Assembly: GCF_004005855.1 (NCBI RefSeq)
Contig: NZ_SACL01000008.1
Coordinates: 124,001-188,000 of the forward strand
Reading direction: 5' to 3'
Length of the DNA: 64,000 nt
DNA from: Rhodovarius crocodyli
GTDB lineage: Bacteria; Pseudomonadota; Alphaproteobacteria; Acetobacterales; Acetobacteraceae
The notes below the pieces were generated by a model, which searched no databases, had not been told where the DNA came from, and saw only the letters and a list, made by a program, of their open reading frames with translations. Shown here in pieces: positions 49,588 through 58,077 of the stretch (position 1 is its first letter; each line of letters opens with the position of its first letter). Both the position numbers and the translations under genes were made by a program.

Positions 49588-50606
49588 AGCGTGACGACCA
49601 CCTTGCCGAACACCTTCCGGGTTTCCAGCCGCTCCAGCCCCTCACCGAAACGCTCCAGCGGCAGCACGCAATCGATCACGGGGGTGATGCCCTCGGCCAT
49701 CTTCGCCAGGCCCTCGCCCAGGCAATGCAGCGGCGACCCGAAGCTGCCCATCAGCTTCAGCTGGCGCTGGAACAGCATCATCAGGTTGGTCTCGGCCGAG
49801 ACACCGCTGGTGGACCCGCAGGTGACCAGCCGCCCGCCCATCTTCAGCGACAGCAGCGAACCGGCCCAGGTGCTGGCGCCCACATGCTCGAACACCACAT
49901 CCACGCCGACCTTCTTGGTCACACGCCGGGCCACGGCCTCGAAGCGGTCATCGGTGTAGTTCACCACATGGTCGACACCCAGCGCCTCGGCCTGGGCGCG
50001 CTTCGCCTCGCTGCCGATGGTGCCGATCACGGTGCAGCCGAGCGACTTGGCCATCTTCACCGCGATGGTGCCGATGCCCGACCCCGCCGCGTGCACGATG
50101 ATGGTCTCGCCCGGCTGCAGCTTCGCGTTGTCAAACAGCATGTGCTGCACGGTGGCGTAGGTCACGGCGGTGGTCGCCGCATCCTCGGTCTTCACCCCGT
50201 CGGGCACCGGCACGCACAGCCGCGCCGGCACATTCACGTATTCCTGCGCGAAGCCATCCACATGGAAGCCACGCAGCCCCTTCACGTTCTCGCACAGGTT
50301 CTCGCGCCCCGCGCGGCAGGCCGGGCAGGTGCCACAGACCAGCGCGCCATAGGGCACCACCCGCGTGCCCAGCGCCAGGGCGGACACGCCCTCGCCCAGC
50401 GCCGCGACCTCGCCCACCGCCTCGACCCCCACCGTGATGGGCAGCGTCCGCTTGGCGAAGGCCATGCCGCGGAAGCCCCACAGGTCGATGTGATTGAGGG
50501 CGATGGCGCGAATCCGCAGCTGCACCTCACCCGCGGCGGGCGGGGGCGGCGGCTCGATATCGGTCAGTCGAAGGTCGCGTTCGGCGAAGAGTCGGAGGGC
50601 TCGCAT
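49584..50606 (-). CDS. Zinc-type alcohol dehydrogenase/quinone-oxidoreductase-like protein
   Basis: A 340-residue medium-chain dehydrogenase. The structural zinc site is CGTCPACRAGRENLC; the catalytic-zinc Cys is missing, the equivalent position reading ALNHIDLWG. NAD(P) binding block: IIVHAAGSGIGTIAVKMAKS. This pattern is typical of the protein encoded next to lpxXL in rhizobia. It is coupled to the acyltransferase gene, so a role in making or reducing the acyl donor is plausible. Confidence 0.87.
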   Translation of the reverse strand: MRALRLFAERDLRLTDIEPPPPPAAGEVQLRIRAIALNHIDLWGFRGMAFAKRTLPITVGVEAVGEVAALGEGVSALALGTRVVPYGALVCGTCPACRAGRENLCENVKGLRGFHVDGFAQEYVNVPARLCVPVPDGVKTEDAATTAVTYATVQHMLFDNAKLQPGETIIVHAAGSGIGTIAVKMAKSLGCTVIGTIGSEAKRAQAEALGVDHVVNYTDDRFEAVARRVTKKVGVDVVFEHVGASTWAGSLLSLKMGGRLVTCGSTSGVSAETNLMMLFQRQLKLMGSFGSPLHCLGEGLAKMAEGITPVIDCVLPLERFGEGLERLETRKVFGKVVVTL

Positions 50607-50771
50607 GGCCGCGCGCCTAGCACGAAGGCAGGCTCACCGCCATTCCTGCGCGGATCTCCCACCGCGAAAGCGGAAAAACTGCAACGAACTGCTACGGAAA
50701 CCGGGCCCGCAACACGCCGATACCCTTTCCCCCTCAGCAACGGCGCGGGAAGCGCCTATTGTAACAGCGCT

Positions 50772-51488
50772 ATGGAAAACCAGCCGCACATCCTCGTCGT
50801 GGACGATGACAGGGAAATCCGGGAACTGCTCGCCCGCTTCCTGGAAAAACAGGGCATGCGCGTCTCGGCAGCACGGGATGCGCGCGAGGCCAGACGCCTC
50901 TGGCCGCTCGGGCGCTACCACCTCGTGGTGCTCGACATCATGATGCCGGGCGAGTCCGGCCTCGATTTCGCGCGCTGGCTGCGCGGCCAGTCCAACGTGC
51001 CGATCGTGATGCTGACCGCGATGGGCGAGGAGACGGACCGCATCGTGGGCCTTGAGCTGGGCGCGGACGACTATGTGCCCAAGCCCTTCAACCCGCGTGA
51101 GCTGCTGGCCCGCGTGCGCGCCATCCTGCGCCGGGCCAATGGCGAGGGGCCCACGGTCGAGACCGACCAGCGCCCGATCCGCTTCTCCGGCTGGATCCTC
51201 GAGCCCTCCCGCCGGCGCCTGCTGAGCACGGACGGCACCGAGGTCTCGCTGACCGGCGGTGAATACGAGCTGCTGCTGGCCCTGCTGGAACGGCCCAACC
51301 GGGTGCTGACGCGGGACATGCTGATGGACCTGCTGCGCGGCCGCCAGGCCGGCCCCTTCGACCGCGCCATCGACGTGGCCGTCAGCCGCCTTCGCCGCAA
51401 GCTGGAGGATGACGGGCGCAACCCCAACCTCATCAAGACCGTTCGCGGCGGCGGCTATGTGCTGGCCACCACCGTGGAGCGTTCGTGA
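50772..51488 (+). CDS. OmpR-family response regulator
   Basis: A 238-residue regulator. Receiver: acidic pocket DDD (11-13), phospho-acceptor Asp55 (VVLDIMMPG), Thr82 and Lys104 (VPKPF). C-terminal winged helix ends IDVAVSRLRRKLEDDGRNPN and IKTVRGGGYVL. It is divergent from the dehydrogenase-acyltransferase pair and overlaps its kinase gene (GTGA). Envelope stress control of lipid A modification would fit but is inference. Confidence 0.92.
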   Translation: MENQPHILVVDDDREIRELLARFLEKQGMRVSAARDAREARRLWPLGRYHLVVLDIMMPGESGLDFARWLRGQSNVPIVMLTAMGEETDRIVGLELGADDYVPKPFNPRELLARVRAILRRANGEGPTVETDQRPIRFSGWILEPSRRRLLSTDGTEVSLTGGEYELLLALLERPNRVLTRDMLMDLLRGRQAGPFDRAIDVAVSRLRRKLEDDGRNPNLIKTVRGGGYVLATTVERS

Positions 51489-52882
51489 CGCGCCTGCCGC
51501 TCTGGCCGCGCAGCCTGGCGGGCCGCACGGCGGCCATGCTGCTGTTCGGCCTGATGCTGGTGCAGGGCCTGGGCCTGACCATCCACGCGCTGGACCGCGT
51601 GGAGCTGCAAGGCATCATCCAGGCGCGCGAGATCGGCGGACGCACCCTCACGCTGTGGCGCAACCTGATCCTGACCCCGCCGGAACGCCGCGCGGCGCTG
51701 CTGGCCGACATCGACCTGCCGCCGGGGCTGCTCGCTTCCTACGACCCTATTCCCGTCGTCATCCCCGGCATGCCGCCCGTGCCGCCCGACATCGAGCGCC
51801 GCTTCCGCTTCGGCGGCCCGCCGCCGGTGCCCCCGGGTGAGGAACCGCGCATCCATCTGGACGCCATTCCCCCGCCCCCGCCCCTGCCCCCGCGCTTCCG
51901 CCCGCGAGAGATCCTGGCTGCCTCCGCGCCGCCTTCGGGCTTCCTGCTCTCCATGCGCTTTCCCGATGTGGGCTGGCTGAACCTGCGCATCGACCCGCCG
52001 GCGCCCCGCCCCTGGCACAGCGAGAGCTTCCTCTACGCCTTCATCGCCATGAGCCTGTGCGCGGCGTCGCTCATCCTGTGGGGCGTGCGGCGCCTGACGC
52101 GCCCGGTGGCGGAACTCGCCGCCGCCGCCGACGCGCTGGGCCGCGACGTGAACGCGCCGCCCCTGCCGGAATCGGGCCCGCTGGAGACCAGCACCGCCGC
52201 CCGCGCCTTCAACACCATGGCCAGCCGCATCCGCCGCTTCGTCGAGGACCGGACGCAGATGATCGCGGCCATCGGCCATGACCTGCGCACCCCCATCACC
52301 CGGCTGCGCCTGCGCGCCGAGTTCATGGAGGATGACGACCAGCGCGCGAAGATGCTGAAGGACCTGGCCGAGATGGAGGCCATGATCGACGCGACGCTCG
52401 CCTTCGCCCGCGACGACGCGGCCAAGGAGCCCAGCGTGCCCTTCGACCTGGCCGCCCTGTCCCAGACGGTGCTGGACGAGGCCGCCGACGCTGCCCCCGA
52501 CCTGGCGGAGAAGCTGTCCTATGACGGCCCCGACAGGCTGCGCCTGCACGGGCGCCCGGCTGCGCTGAAGCGCGCCCTGGCCAACCTCGTCGCCAATGCC
52601 CTGAAATACGCGGGCGACGCCAAGCTGTGCCTGACGGTGGAAAACGGCGCCGCCCTGATCCGCATCGACGACACAGGGCCGGGCATTCCCGAAAGCGAGC
52701 AGGAGCGCGCCTTCCAGCCCTTCCGCCGCCTGGAGGACAGCCGGAACCGGGAAACCGGCGGCACCGGCCTCGGCCTGACCATCGCGCGCAATATCCTGCG
52801 GGCGCATGGCGGTGACGTGATCCTGCGGAACCGGCCCGAGGGCGGGCTTTCGGCGCGGGTGACCCTGCCGCTGGCGAGCTAG
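51485..52882 (+). CDS. Sensor histidine kinase
   Basis: A 465-residue membrane kinase with a GTG start. Transmembrane helix near 10-30, a periplasmic sensor part (about 35-175) with a run of proline-rich sequence near residues 115-140 (PPPPPLPPRF), a second transmembrane helix near 180-205, HAMP, phospho-acceptor His265 in IGHDLRTPITRL, N box NLVANALKYAG, and G boxes DDTGPGIP and GGTGLGL. Partner of the upstream OmpR-type regulator. The proline-rich periplasmic segment is unusual. Confidence 0.92.
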   Translation: MTRLPLWPRSLAGRTAAMLLFGLMLVQGLGLTIHALDRVELQGIIQAREIGGRTLTLWRNLILTPPERRAALLADIDLPPGLLASYDPIPVVIPGMPPVPPDIERRFRFGGPPPVPPGEEPRIHLDAIPPPPPLPPRFRPREILAASAPPSGFLLSMRFPDVGWLNLRIDPPAPRPWHSESFLYAFIAMSLCAASLILWGVRRLTRPVAELAAAADALGRDVNAPPLPESGPLETSTAARAFNTMASRIRRFVEDRTQMIAAIGHDLRTPITRLRLRAEFMEDDDQRAKMLKDLAEMEAMIDATLAFARDDAAKEPSVPFDLAALSQTVLDEAADAAPDLAEKLSYDGPDRLRLHGRPAALKRALANLVANALKYAGDAKLCLTVENGAALIRIDDTGPGIPESEQERAFQPFRRLEDSRNRETGGTGLGLTIARNILRAHGGDVILRNRPEGGLSARVTLPLAS

Positions 52883-53003
52883 GACCATCTGAACGGAATT
52901 CCTGCCCTGGCCGGCGCCACCGACGGTTGCATCACGCAAATGCGAGTTCATTTTTTATACATCGCTGGTATAGAGGCGCCGTTTTCCTCGAGGTTCCCTG
53001 CAC

Positions 53004-53663
53004 ATGCGATCGATCGGGCAGCTGGCGCTGGCTATCGGGCTCGCCATCATCACGGCCGGCGCGGCACAGGCGCAGGGCAACCCGCCCGCGGCCTGCTTCC
53101 AGCAATGCGCCGCCCCCGCCCGGTCGCTGCAGGCCAACCCGCCGCCGGTCCAGGCCTGCCTGATCCGTTGCCGCGCGGCCAGTGAGTTCTCGGCACAGCA
53201 GAACCAGCGCCCACTGCGCGGCCCCGTCACGCGCGCGGCGTCCAACCCGTACAGCAGCGGCCGGGGCATCCCGGTGGCGGCCAGCGCCCTGCCGGCGACA
53301 GCGGGGCAGTGGGGCGCCATCTATGCCGCGCTGCCGCCCACGGCGGCGGTGGGCATCGTGGCCGGCCCGCGCGACCGCAACATCGCCCACACCCAGGCCG
53401 AGAGCCAGTGCCGCACCACCGCGCGCGGCGACTGCCGGCTGCTGACCGAGTTCTCCAGCGGCTGCGGCTCCGCGGCGCAGGCGGTGCGCAGCATGTCGAT
53501 CGTGCCGAGCAACCACCCCAGCACCTATCGCGTGACCTATGTGGCCAGCGGCACCGGCCCCAGCCGCAGCGACGCGGAACGCGCGGCCGTCGCCAGCTGC
53601 AACAGCCGCGACCCGCAGGCCACCTGCCGCGTGGTCAGCACCGCCTGCATCGGCGGCGGCTGA
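53004..53663 (+). CDS. DUF4189 family exported protein
   Basis: A 219-residue secreted protein with a Sec signal ending AGAAQAQG near residue 25. The C-terminal 120 residues look like DUF4189: QWGAIYAALPPTAAVGIVAG, then the pattern of paired cysteines in ESQCRTTARGDCRLLTEFSS and ASCNSRDPQATCRVVSTACI. An additional N-terminal Cys-rich part (ACFQQCAAPA...ACLIRC) suggests several disulfides. Function unknown. An AT-rich stretch around 52950-52975 upstream may hold the promoter. Confidence 0.8.
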   Translation: MRSIGQLALAIGLAIITAGAAQAQGNPPAACFQQCAAPARSLQANPPPVQACLIRCRAASEFSAQQNQRPLRGPVTRAASNPYSSGRGIPVAASALPATAGQWGAIYAALPPTAAVGIVAGPRDRNIAHTQAESQCRTTARGDCRLLTEFSSGCGSAAQAVRSMSIVPSNHPSTYRVTYVASGTGPSRSDAERAAVASCNSRDPQATCRVVSTACIGGG

Positions 53664-53669
53664 AGCGCC

Positions 53670-54317
53670 CTATTGGCTGGCCCAGACGATGCGATGCATC
53701 CAGGCCACCTCGGACAGTTCGAAATTGTAGTTCGGGTGGGCGGGGTTCAGGCTCTGCAACTCGATGCGCTTGGCGGATTGCCGCACCAGCTGCTTGGCCA
53801 TCACCTCACCCAGCCTGGTGCGCACCACCACGCGATCCCCGCGCCGGACCGGCGCCTGGGGTGAGACAATGACTATATCCCCATCCCTGAAGACGGGTTC
53901 CATCGAATCCCCGGAAATTTCCAGGGCATAGGCATTCGGATCGGCGATATCCGGGATGGAAATCTCATCCCAGCTGCCGCCGACAGGAAAACCGCCATCG
54001 TCGAAGAAACCATCCCCACCGGCCTGCGCCAGGCCGATCAGGGGAATGCGCCGCGCGACAGACCCGCGCGACCGGCCGGCCTGCGGCCCCTGGCCGGAGA
54101 CGAGCGACGCGAAATTCTCCACCGCCGTGCCGGTCGCGGCCAGCACCTTGGAGACGGATTCCGTTGACGGCCAACGCGCACGCCCATCCGGCCCCACCCG
54201 CTTGGAGGGGTTGAAGGCCGTAGGATCGAGCCCCGCGCGCCGCGCGAGACCGGAGGGCGAAAGCCCGTTCTCGGCGGCGATGGCATCGATGGCCCGCCAG
54301 ACGTCATCGTGTCGCAT
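53670..54317 (-). CDS. S24 family repressor-like regulator (HTH plus LexA-type peptidase)
   Basis: A 215-residue protein: N-terminal helix-turn-helix (about 1-75, GLSPSGLARRAGLDPTAFNP) and C-terminal S24 peptidase fold with the catalytic pair Ser138 (ISGDSMEPVF) and Lys175 (GEVMAKQL). Ala99-Gly100 (QAGG) is a candidate self-cleavage site. Close relatives with this HTH sequence are found in many alphaproteobacterial chromosomes outside prophages, so it need not be the prophage repressor. Its promoter places the transcript start at the ATG, so the mRNA is probably leaderless. It is divergent from the next gene across a palindrome-rich region. Confidence 0.88.
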   Translation of the reverse strand: MRHDDVWRAIDAIAAENGLSPSGLARRAGLDPTAFNPSKRVGPDGRARWPSTESVSKVLAATGTAVENFASLVSGQGPQAGRSRGSVARRIPLIGLAQAGGDGFFDDGGFPVGGSWDEISIPDIADPNAYALEISGDSMEPVFRDGDIVIVSPQAPVRRGDRVVVRTRLGEVMAKQLVRQSAKRIELQSLNPAHPNYNFELSEVAWMHRIVWASQ

Positions 54318-54320
54318 GCG

Positions 54321-54356
54321 CCTATTATCCTAGGGACGCATTCCCGAGGCAATAGG
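54321..54356. promoter_or_regulatory. Nested palindromes between the S24 regulator and its divergent neighbour
   Basis: Outer arms CCTATT (54321-54326) and AATAGG (54351-54356); inner arms GGGA and TCCC around CGCAT. The dyads cover the -35 and -10 of the regulator's own promoter, consistent with autorepression. Confidence 0.5.
54324..54352 (-). promoter_or_regulatory. Sigma-70-type promoter of the S24 regulator
   Basis: On the minus strand TTGCCT (54352-54347), 17 bases, GATAAT (54329-54324). The start site predicted seven bases downstream coincides with the ATG at 54317; there is no Shine-Dalgarno sequence. Confidence 0.6.
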
Positions 54357-54441
54357 AAAATATTGTTTTTACCACTTGCGGGTTCTGCAACCTGGGGTTT
54401 ATGTTCCCGTTGTGTTCTCTTACGCAGAAGGCGTCCCCCCC

Positions 54442-54873
54442 ATGGCCTCCGCCCCCCGCCCCCACCACGCCACCACCTTCGCGTCCATCGCCAAGGCCGA
54501 ACCCTTCGCCAGCGCCGAGGAAGCCTGGTTCTGGACCATGTCCGCGCTCATCGCCCGCCAGGACGGCGCGCGCGTCGTCGCCGGCCGCGGCGCCGCCATC
54601 CGCCCCTGCGAGCCGGACGATGTGGTGAAGTGCCTGGACCGCCTGTACCGCCAGCGCCGCATCGACCTGAACCACGCCCGCGTCCTGCGCCGCTGGGGTG
54701 AGCGCGGCAGCGCCCCCAACCCGCGCTACCCCACGGAGCGCGCCGATTTCCAGCAGTGGAAGGAAGCGCTCTCGCGCCTGGAATGGCCCTTGCGCAACAA
54801 GGGCATCGTGGCCGGCAACGGCTTCACGGCGCCGCCCGCCGATGACGACAACGTCGTGCCCCTGTTCGGCTGA
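54442..54873 (+). CDS. Conserved protein of unknown function upstream of the phage module
   Basis: A 143-residue soluble protein, Arg/Ala-rich, with a central block ARVVAGRGAAIRPCEPDDVV and KCLDRLYRQRRIDLNHARVL. No catalytic motif seen. It resembles short alphaproteobacterial proteins found near S24 regulators, from memory. The ATG at 54442 has no strong ribosome binding site; a GTG-type extension to 54376 looks like promoter DNA. It ends one base before the next start. Confidence 0.65.
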   Translation: MASAPRPHHATTFASIAKAEPFASAEEAWFWTMSALIARQDGARVVAGRGAAIRPCEPDDVVKCLDRLYRQRRIDLNHARVLRRWGERGSAPNPRYPTERADFQQWKEALSRLEWPLRNKGIVAGNGFTAPPADDDNVVPLFG

Positions 54874-54874
54874 C

Positions 54875-55636
54875 ATGCCCTCCGCCCGCCCCCCGAAAGG
54901 CGAGGGCCAGCAGGTCTGGATCCTGTTCGGCGGCCGGGCCGACATGGCCTGGCAGCGCCTGCTTTCCCCCCGCTTCCGCCACTGCTTCGCCGCGATCCTC
55001 GATGATCGCGGCTGGACGCTGCTCGACCCCATGACCAACCGCCTCCTCGTGGAACGCCTTGATCTGCCGGCGGATTTCGATCTGCCGCGCTTCTATCGGC
55101 GTGCCGGCTTCGCCTCGGCCGGCCCTTTCGTGCCGGCGCCCGCGCGTGCCTCCCTGTGGCCTGCCATCATGCCGATGAACTGCGTCGGCCTGTGCCGCGC
55201 CACGCTGGGAGGTAGTGCGCCCTTCGCCCTGACCCCGCATGGGTTGCATCGCGCCCTCACGACGCAACCGAACAACAAGAAAAAGTTCTTGACGTCGGAT
55301 AATGTTCCTGACTATAAGCTCCCTATCAACGGGCGAGCTGCGCCCGCTTCCAGGCTGGCATCGCTGAAGCGACTGCTGGCCTTTTTTGTGCCCCCCACAA
55401 TCAGGAGCGTACGGCCCATGGGCAGCGTCTTCAGCGCGCCGAAGCCCGTCGTCGTCTCGACGCCGGCTCAGACCATCGCCACCCCCGCCCCCACCGGCGA
55501 CGAGGCCGCCTCCGCCGCCCGCACCGACAACCAGGCCCGGCTGCGCCGCGGCCTGCAGGGCACCATCGCGACCTCGGAACGCGGCGTGCTCGCCGCCGCC
55601 CCCGCCGTCTCCCGCAAGACCTTGCTCGGCGAGTAA
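54875..55636 (+). CDS. Phage-module protein of unknown function, in frame with a second gene
   Basis: An open frame of 253 codons. Residues 1-130 look like a protein domain (QQVWILFGGRADMAWQRLLS; a MNCVGLCRATLGG block with a possible active Cys; ending FALTPHGLHRAL). Residues about 131-180 are low-complexity and AT-richer, and overlie a sigma-70 promoter and a ribosome binding site. The last 72 codons are the separate small gene starting at 55418. Most likely the ancestral stop after the first domain has been lost, giving a fusion; the product may be 253 residues. Function unknown. Confidence 0.6.
   Translation: MPSARPPKGEGQQVWILFGGRADMAWQRLLSPRFRHCFAAILDDRGWTLLDPMTNRLLVERLDLPADFDLPRFYRRAGFASAGPFVPAPARASLWPAIMPMNCVGLCRATLGGSAPFALTPHGLHRALTTQPNNKKKFLTSDNVPDYKLPINGRAAPASRLASLKRLLAFFVPPTIRSVRPMGSVFSAPKPVVVSTPAQTIATPAPTGDEAASAARTDNQARLRRGLQGTIATSERGVLAAAPAVSRKTLLGE
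55289..55318 (+). promoter_or_regulatory. Strong sigma-70-type promoter of the virion module
   Basis: TTGACG (55289-55294), 18 bases, TATAAG (55313-55318), within an AT-rich island unlike the surrounding GC-rich DNA. It precedes the small phage gene and portal and lies inside the open frame of the upstream gene. Confidence 0.65.
55418..55636 (+). CDS. Small phage protein preceding the portal gene
   Basis: A 72-residue protein with its own AGGAG ten bases before the ATG. Sequence MGSVFSAPKPVVVSTPAQTI then RTDNQARLRRGLQGTIATSE resembles the short protein commonly encoded just ahead of T7-like portal genes in alphaproteobacterial prophages (Pro-rich N-terminus, RRGxxGTIxTS C-terminal motif). 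It lies in the same frame as the upstream gene, so it may be made alone, as a fusion, or both. It ends three bases before the portal gene. Confidence 0.65.
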   Translation: MGSVFSAPKPVVVSTPAQTIATPAPTGDEAASAARTDNQARLRRGLQGTIATSERGVLAAAPAVSRKTLLGE

Positions 55637-55639
55637 AGC

Positions 55640-57052
55640 ATGACCCCGGAACAGATCATCGCCCGCATGGAGCGCGCGCTGGAACGCCGCCGCCCCTATG
55701 AAGCCACCTGGAAGGACGCCTACGACCATGTCCTGCCCCGCCCCGGCCAGGAGGCCGGCCTGTTCGACGCCACCGCGGCCGATGCGGCCGAGCAGCTCGC
55801 CGCCTCCCTCCTCGCGGAGCTGACGCCGCCCTGGTCACGCTGGTTCGGCCTCGCCCCCAGCGAGGAAATGGCCGACACGCCCGAAGGCCAGGCCACCGCC
55901 TTCGCCCTGGAAGGCACGGCGCGCTCCCTGCAGCGCGAGCTGGACCGCTCGAACTTCGCCATCGAGATGCACCAGGCCTTCCTGGATCTGGTCGTGACCG
56001 GCACCGGCGTGATCCTGGTGGAGGAAGCCCCGCTCGGCGAGCCTTCCGCCCTCCGCTTCACCGCCGTGCCGATCGCGAGCGCGGTGCTGGAGGAAGGCCC
56101 CTCCGGCCGCCTGACGACGATCTTCCGCGAGATGCGCATGACGTCGGAGGAAATCCTGCGCCGCTTCCCCTTCACGGAGCTGCCGCGCCAGGTCGCGGAG
56201 GACCGGGAGACCAGGCACAAGGTGATCGAGGCCGTCTGGCCCGATGCCTATGGCACCCATTTCGCGGCGGTGCTGGCCACCGGCGACAGCCAGCCCCTGA
56301 TGCTGGCCGAGGGCGGCTTTTCCGAAAGCCCCTTCATCGCCTTCCGATGGCTGAAGGCGCCCGGCGAGATCTATGGCCGCGGCCCGGTGATGAAGGCGCT
56401 GCCCGATATCCGCACCGCGAACCGCGTGGTCGAGCTCGTGCTGCGCAATGCCTCCATCGCCTGCACCGGCATCTGGCAGGCCGAGGATGACGGAGTGCTG
56501 AACCCCGCCACCATCGAGCTGAAGCCGGGCGCGATCATCCCGAAGGCCCCGGGCAGTTCCGGCCTCACGCCCCTTCAGGCACCGGGCAGCTTCGACGTGT
56601 CGCAGCTTGTGCTGAACGATCTGCGCGCGCGCATCCGCTCCGCCCTGCTGGCTGACCGGCTGACCATGCCCGACGGCAAGGCGCAGATGACGGCGACCGA
56701 GGTGCTGGAACGCTCCGCCACCGCCGCCCGGCTGCTGGGCGCGACCTACGGCCGGCTGCAGACGGAGCTGCTGACGCCGATGATCGCGCGCTGCCTGAAC
56801 ATCCTGGCACGCCGTGGCGAGGTGCCGCCCGTGCTGCTCGACGGCTCCGGGGTGCGGCTTTGCTACGAAAGCCCGCTCGCCCGTGTGCAGGGCCGCGCGG
56901 ATGCCGCCAACACGCTGCTCTTCCTCGACGCGGTCGGGAAGATCGGCGGCACGGCGGCCGCCCAGGTCGACGCGGCCTCGGCCACCCGCTGGCTCGCCCG
57001 CACTCTCGGTGCCCCCGCCGAGATCCTCGTTCCTACCCAAGTTGAGGAATAA
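55640..57052 (+). CDS. Phage head-tail connector (portal), T7 type
   Basis: A 470-residue podovirus portal protein. Family features: the opening ERRRPYEATWKDAYDHVLPR, then the TPPWSRWFGL block, the FIAFRWLKAPGEIYGRGPVM core with PDIRTANRVVELVLRNAS, and MPDGKAQMTATEVLERSATA. It forms the DNA gateway at the head vertex. At 470 residues it is a little short for the family (about 500-550) but shows no break. Confidence 0.92.
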   Translation: MTPEQIIARMERALERRRPYEATWKDAYDHVLPRPGQEAGLFDATAADAAEQLAASLLAELTPPWSRWFGLAPSEEMADTPEGQATAFALEGTARSLQRELDRSNFAIEMHQAFLDLVVTGTGVILVEEAPLGEPSALRFTAVPIASAVLEEGPSGRLTTIFREMRMTSEEILRRFPFTELPRQVAEDRETRHKVIEAVWPDAYGTHFAAVLATGDSQPLMLAEGGFSESPFIAFRWLKAPGEIYGRGPVMKALPDIRTANRVVELVLRNASIACTGIWQAEDDGVLNPATIELKPGAIIPKAPGSSGLTPLQAPGSFDVSQLVLNDLRARIRSALLADRLTMPDGKAQMTATEVLERSATAARLLGATYGRLQTELLTPMIARCLNILARRGEVPPVLLDGSGVRLCYESPLARVQGRADAANTLLFLDAVGKIGGTAAAQVDAASATRWLARTLGAPAEILVPTQVEE

Positions 57053-57058
57053 CCCCCC

Positions 57059-57808
57059 ATGACCGACAGCCTGCTCGATACCGCGCTCGAAGCCTCCCAG
57101 GCCGACAAGACCCACGCCGATGCCGCCAAGCCCGCGCAGCTCGACATCCCGCAGAAGTTCCTCGACCCCGCGACCGGCGAGCTGCGCGTCGAGGCCCTGC
57201 TGAAAAGCTATCGCGAGCTGGAGAAGCGCCTGTCCCAGCGCGTCGCCCGCCCCGACGTGAACGCCGACCCGGCGGAGCTGGAGCGCTGGCGTGAGCTGCT
57301 GGGCATTCCGCAGAGCCCGGACATGTACACCATCACGGACAAGGCCGGCCTCGGCATCGACCCCGCGGTGAACGCCACGCTGCATCAGGCGGGCTTCACG
57401 CAGGAACAGGTGCAGCTGGTCTATGACCTGGCCGAGCAGAAGCTGCTGCCGCTGATCGCCGAGGCCGCCCAGCAGTTCGAGGCCGAACGCCAGGTGGCCA
57501 AGCTGTCCGAGCATTTCGGCGGCGAGGAACGCTTCCGCCGCGTGGCCCGCCAGCTTTCCGCCTGGGGCCGCCAGAACCTGCCGGCGCCGGTCTTCGACGC
57601 GCTGTCCACTACCTTCGAGGGTGTGCTGGCGCTGGAGCGGATGATGGCCGGCAAGGAGCCCGAGATGGCCAAGGACAGCCAGCCGCCCGCCAATCTCAGC
57701 GAGGAGGAGCTGCGCGTGATGATGCGCGACCCGCGCTACTGGCGCTCTCGCGAGCCCGCCTTCGTGCAGCGCGTGACCGAGGGCTTCCGCAAGCTCGTGA
57801 ACGGTTGA
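57059..57808 (+). CDS. Phage scaffold / capsid assembly protein
   Basis: A 249-residue, acidic, helix-rich protein lying between portal and capsid, the place of the T7 gp9 scaffold. N-terminal DIPQKFLDPATGELRVEALL and SYRELEKRLSQRV are typical of such scaffolds. The C-terminus (EEELRVMMRDPRYWRSREPA) carries a positively charged tail that may bind capsid. It helps the head assemble and is then released. Confidence 0.82.
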   Translation: MTDSLLDTALEASQADKTHADAAKPAQLDIPQKFLDPATGELRVEALLKSYRELEKRLSQRVARPDVNADPAELERWRELLGIPQSPDMYTITDKAGLGIDPAVNATLHQAGFTQEQVQLVYDLAEQKLLPLIAEAAQQFEAERQVAKLSEHFGGEERFRRVARQLSAWGRQNLPAPVFDALSTTFEGVLALERMMAGKEPEMAKDSQPPANLSEEELRVMMRDPRYWRSREPAFVQRVTEGFRKLVNG

Positions 57809-57826
57809 GGCGCTGAACTCGGCATC

Positions 57827-58046
57827 GGGGCACGCGCCCCCTTCCTCCGCGTGCCCCGTTCGCCCGGGGGCTTGAGAGCCGGCTCTCGCCGAGTGCCCTC
57901 GCCCTTGGGCCGCCCGCCGGTCGTGTTCCCCCTCGCGACCGGCGGGCCCCCTTCCCCTTTGCCCCGGCACAACCGGCCGCCCCGCGCGGCAGGCGCCGAC
58001 GGCCTGCGCGCAACGAGGCCCCCTCGGGGTGAACCCCGTTGCGCGC
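57827..58046 (+). other. Structured leader with four hairpins ahead of the capsid gene
   Basis: Within the 269-base gap between scaffold and capsid genes: H1 GGGGCACGCG / CGCGTGCCCC (57827-57857, perfect); H2 GCCCGCCGGTCG / CGACCGGCGGGC (57912-57947, perfect); H3 GCGCG(G)CAGGC / GCCTGCGCGC (57984-58011, one bulge); H4 GCGCGCAACG / CGTTGCGCGC (58006-58046, perfect). H3 and H4 share bases 58006-58011, so only one can form at a time. No T-run follows any of them. Confidence 0.7.
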
Positions 58047-58077
58047 CTACCCCCCGAACCCTCTCCAGGAGACAGCC

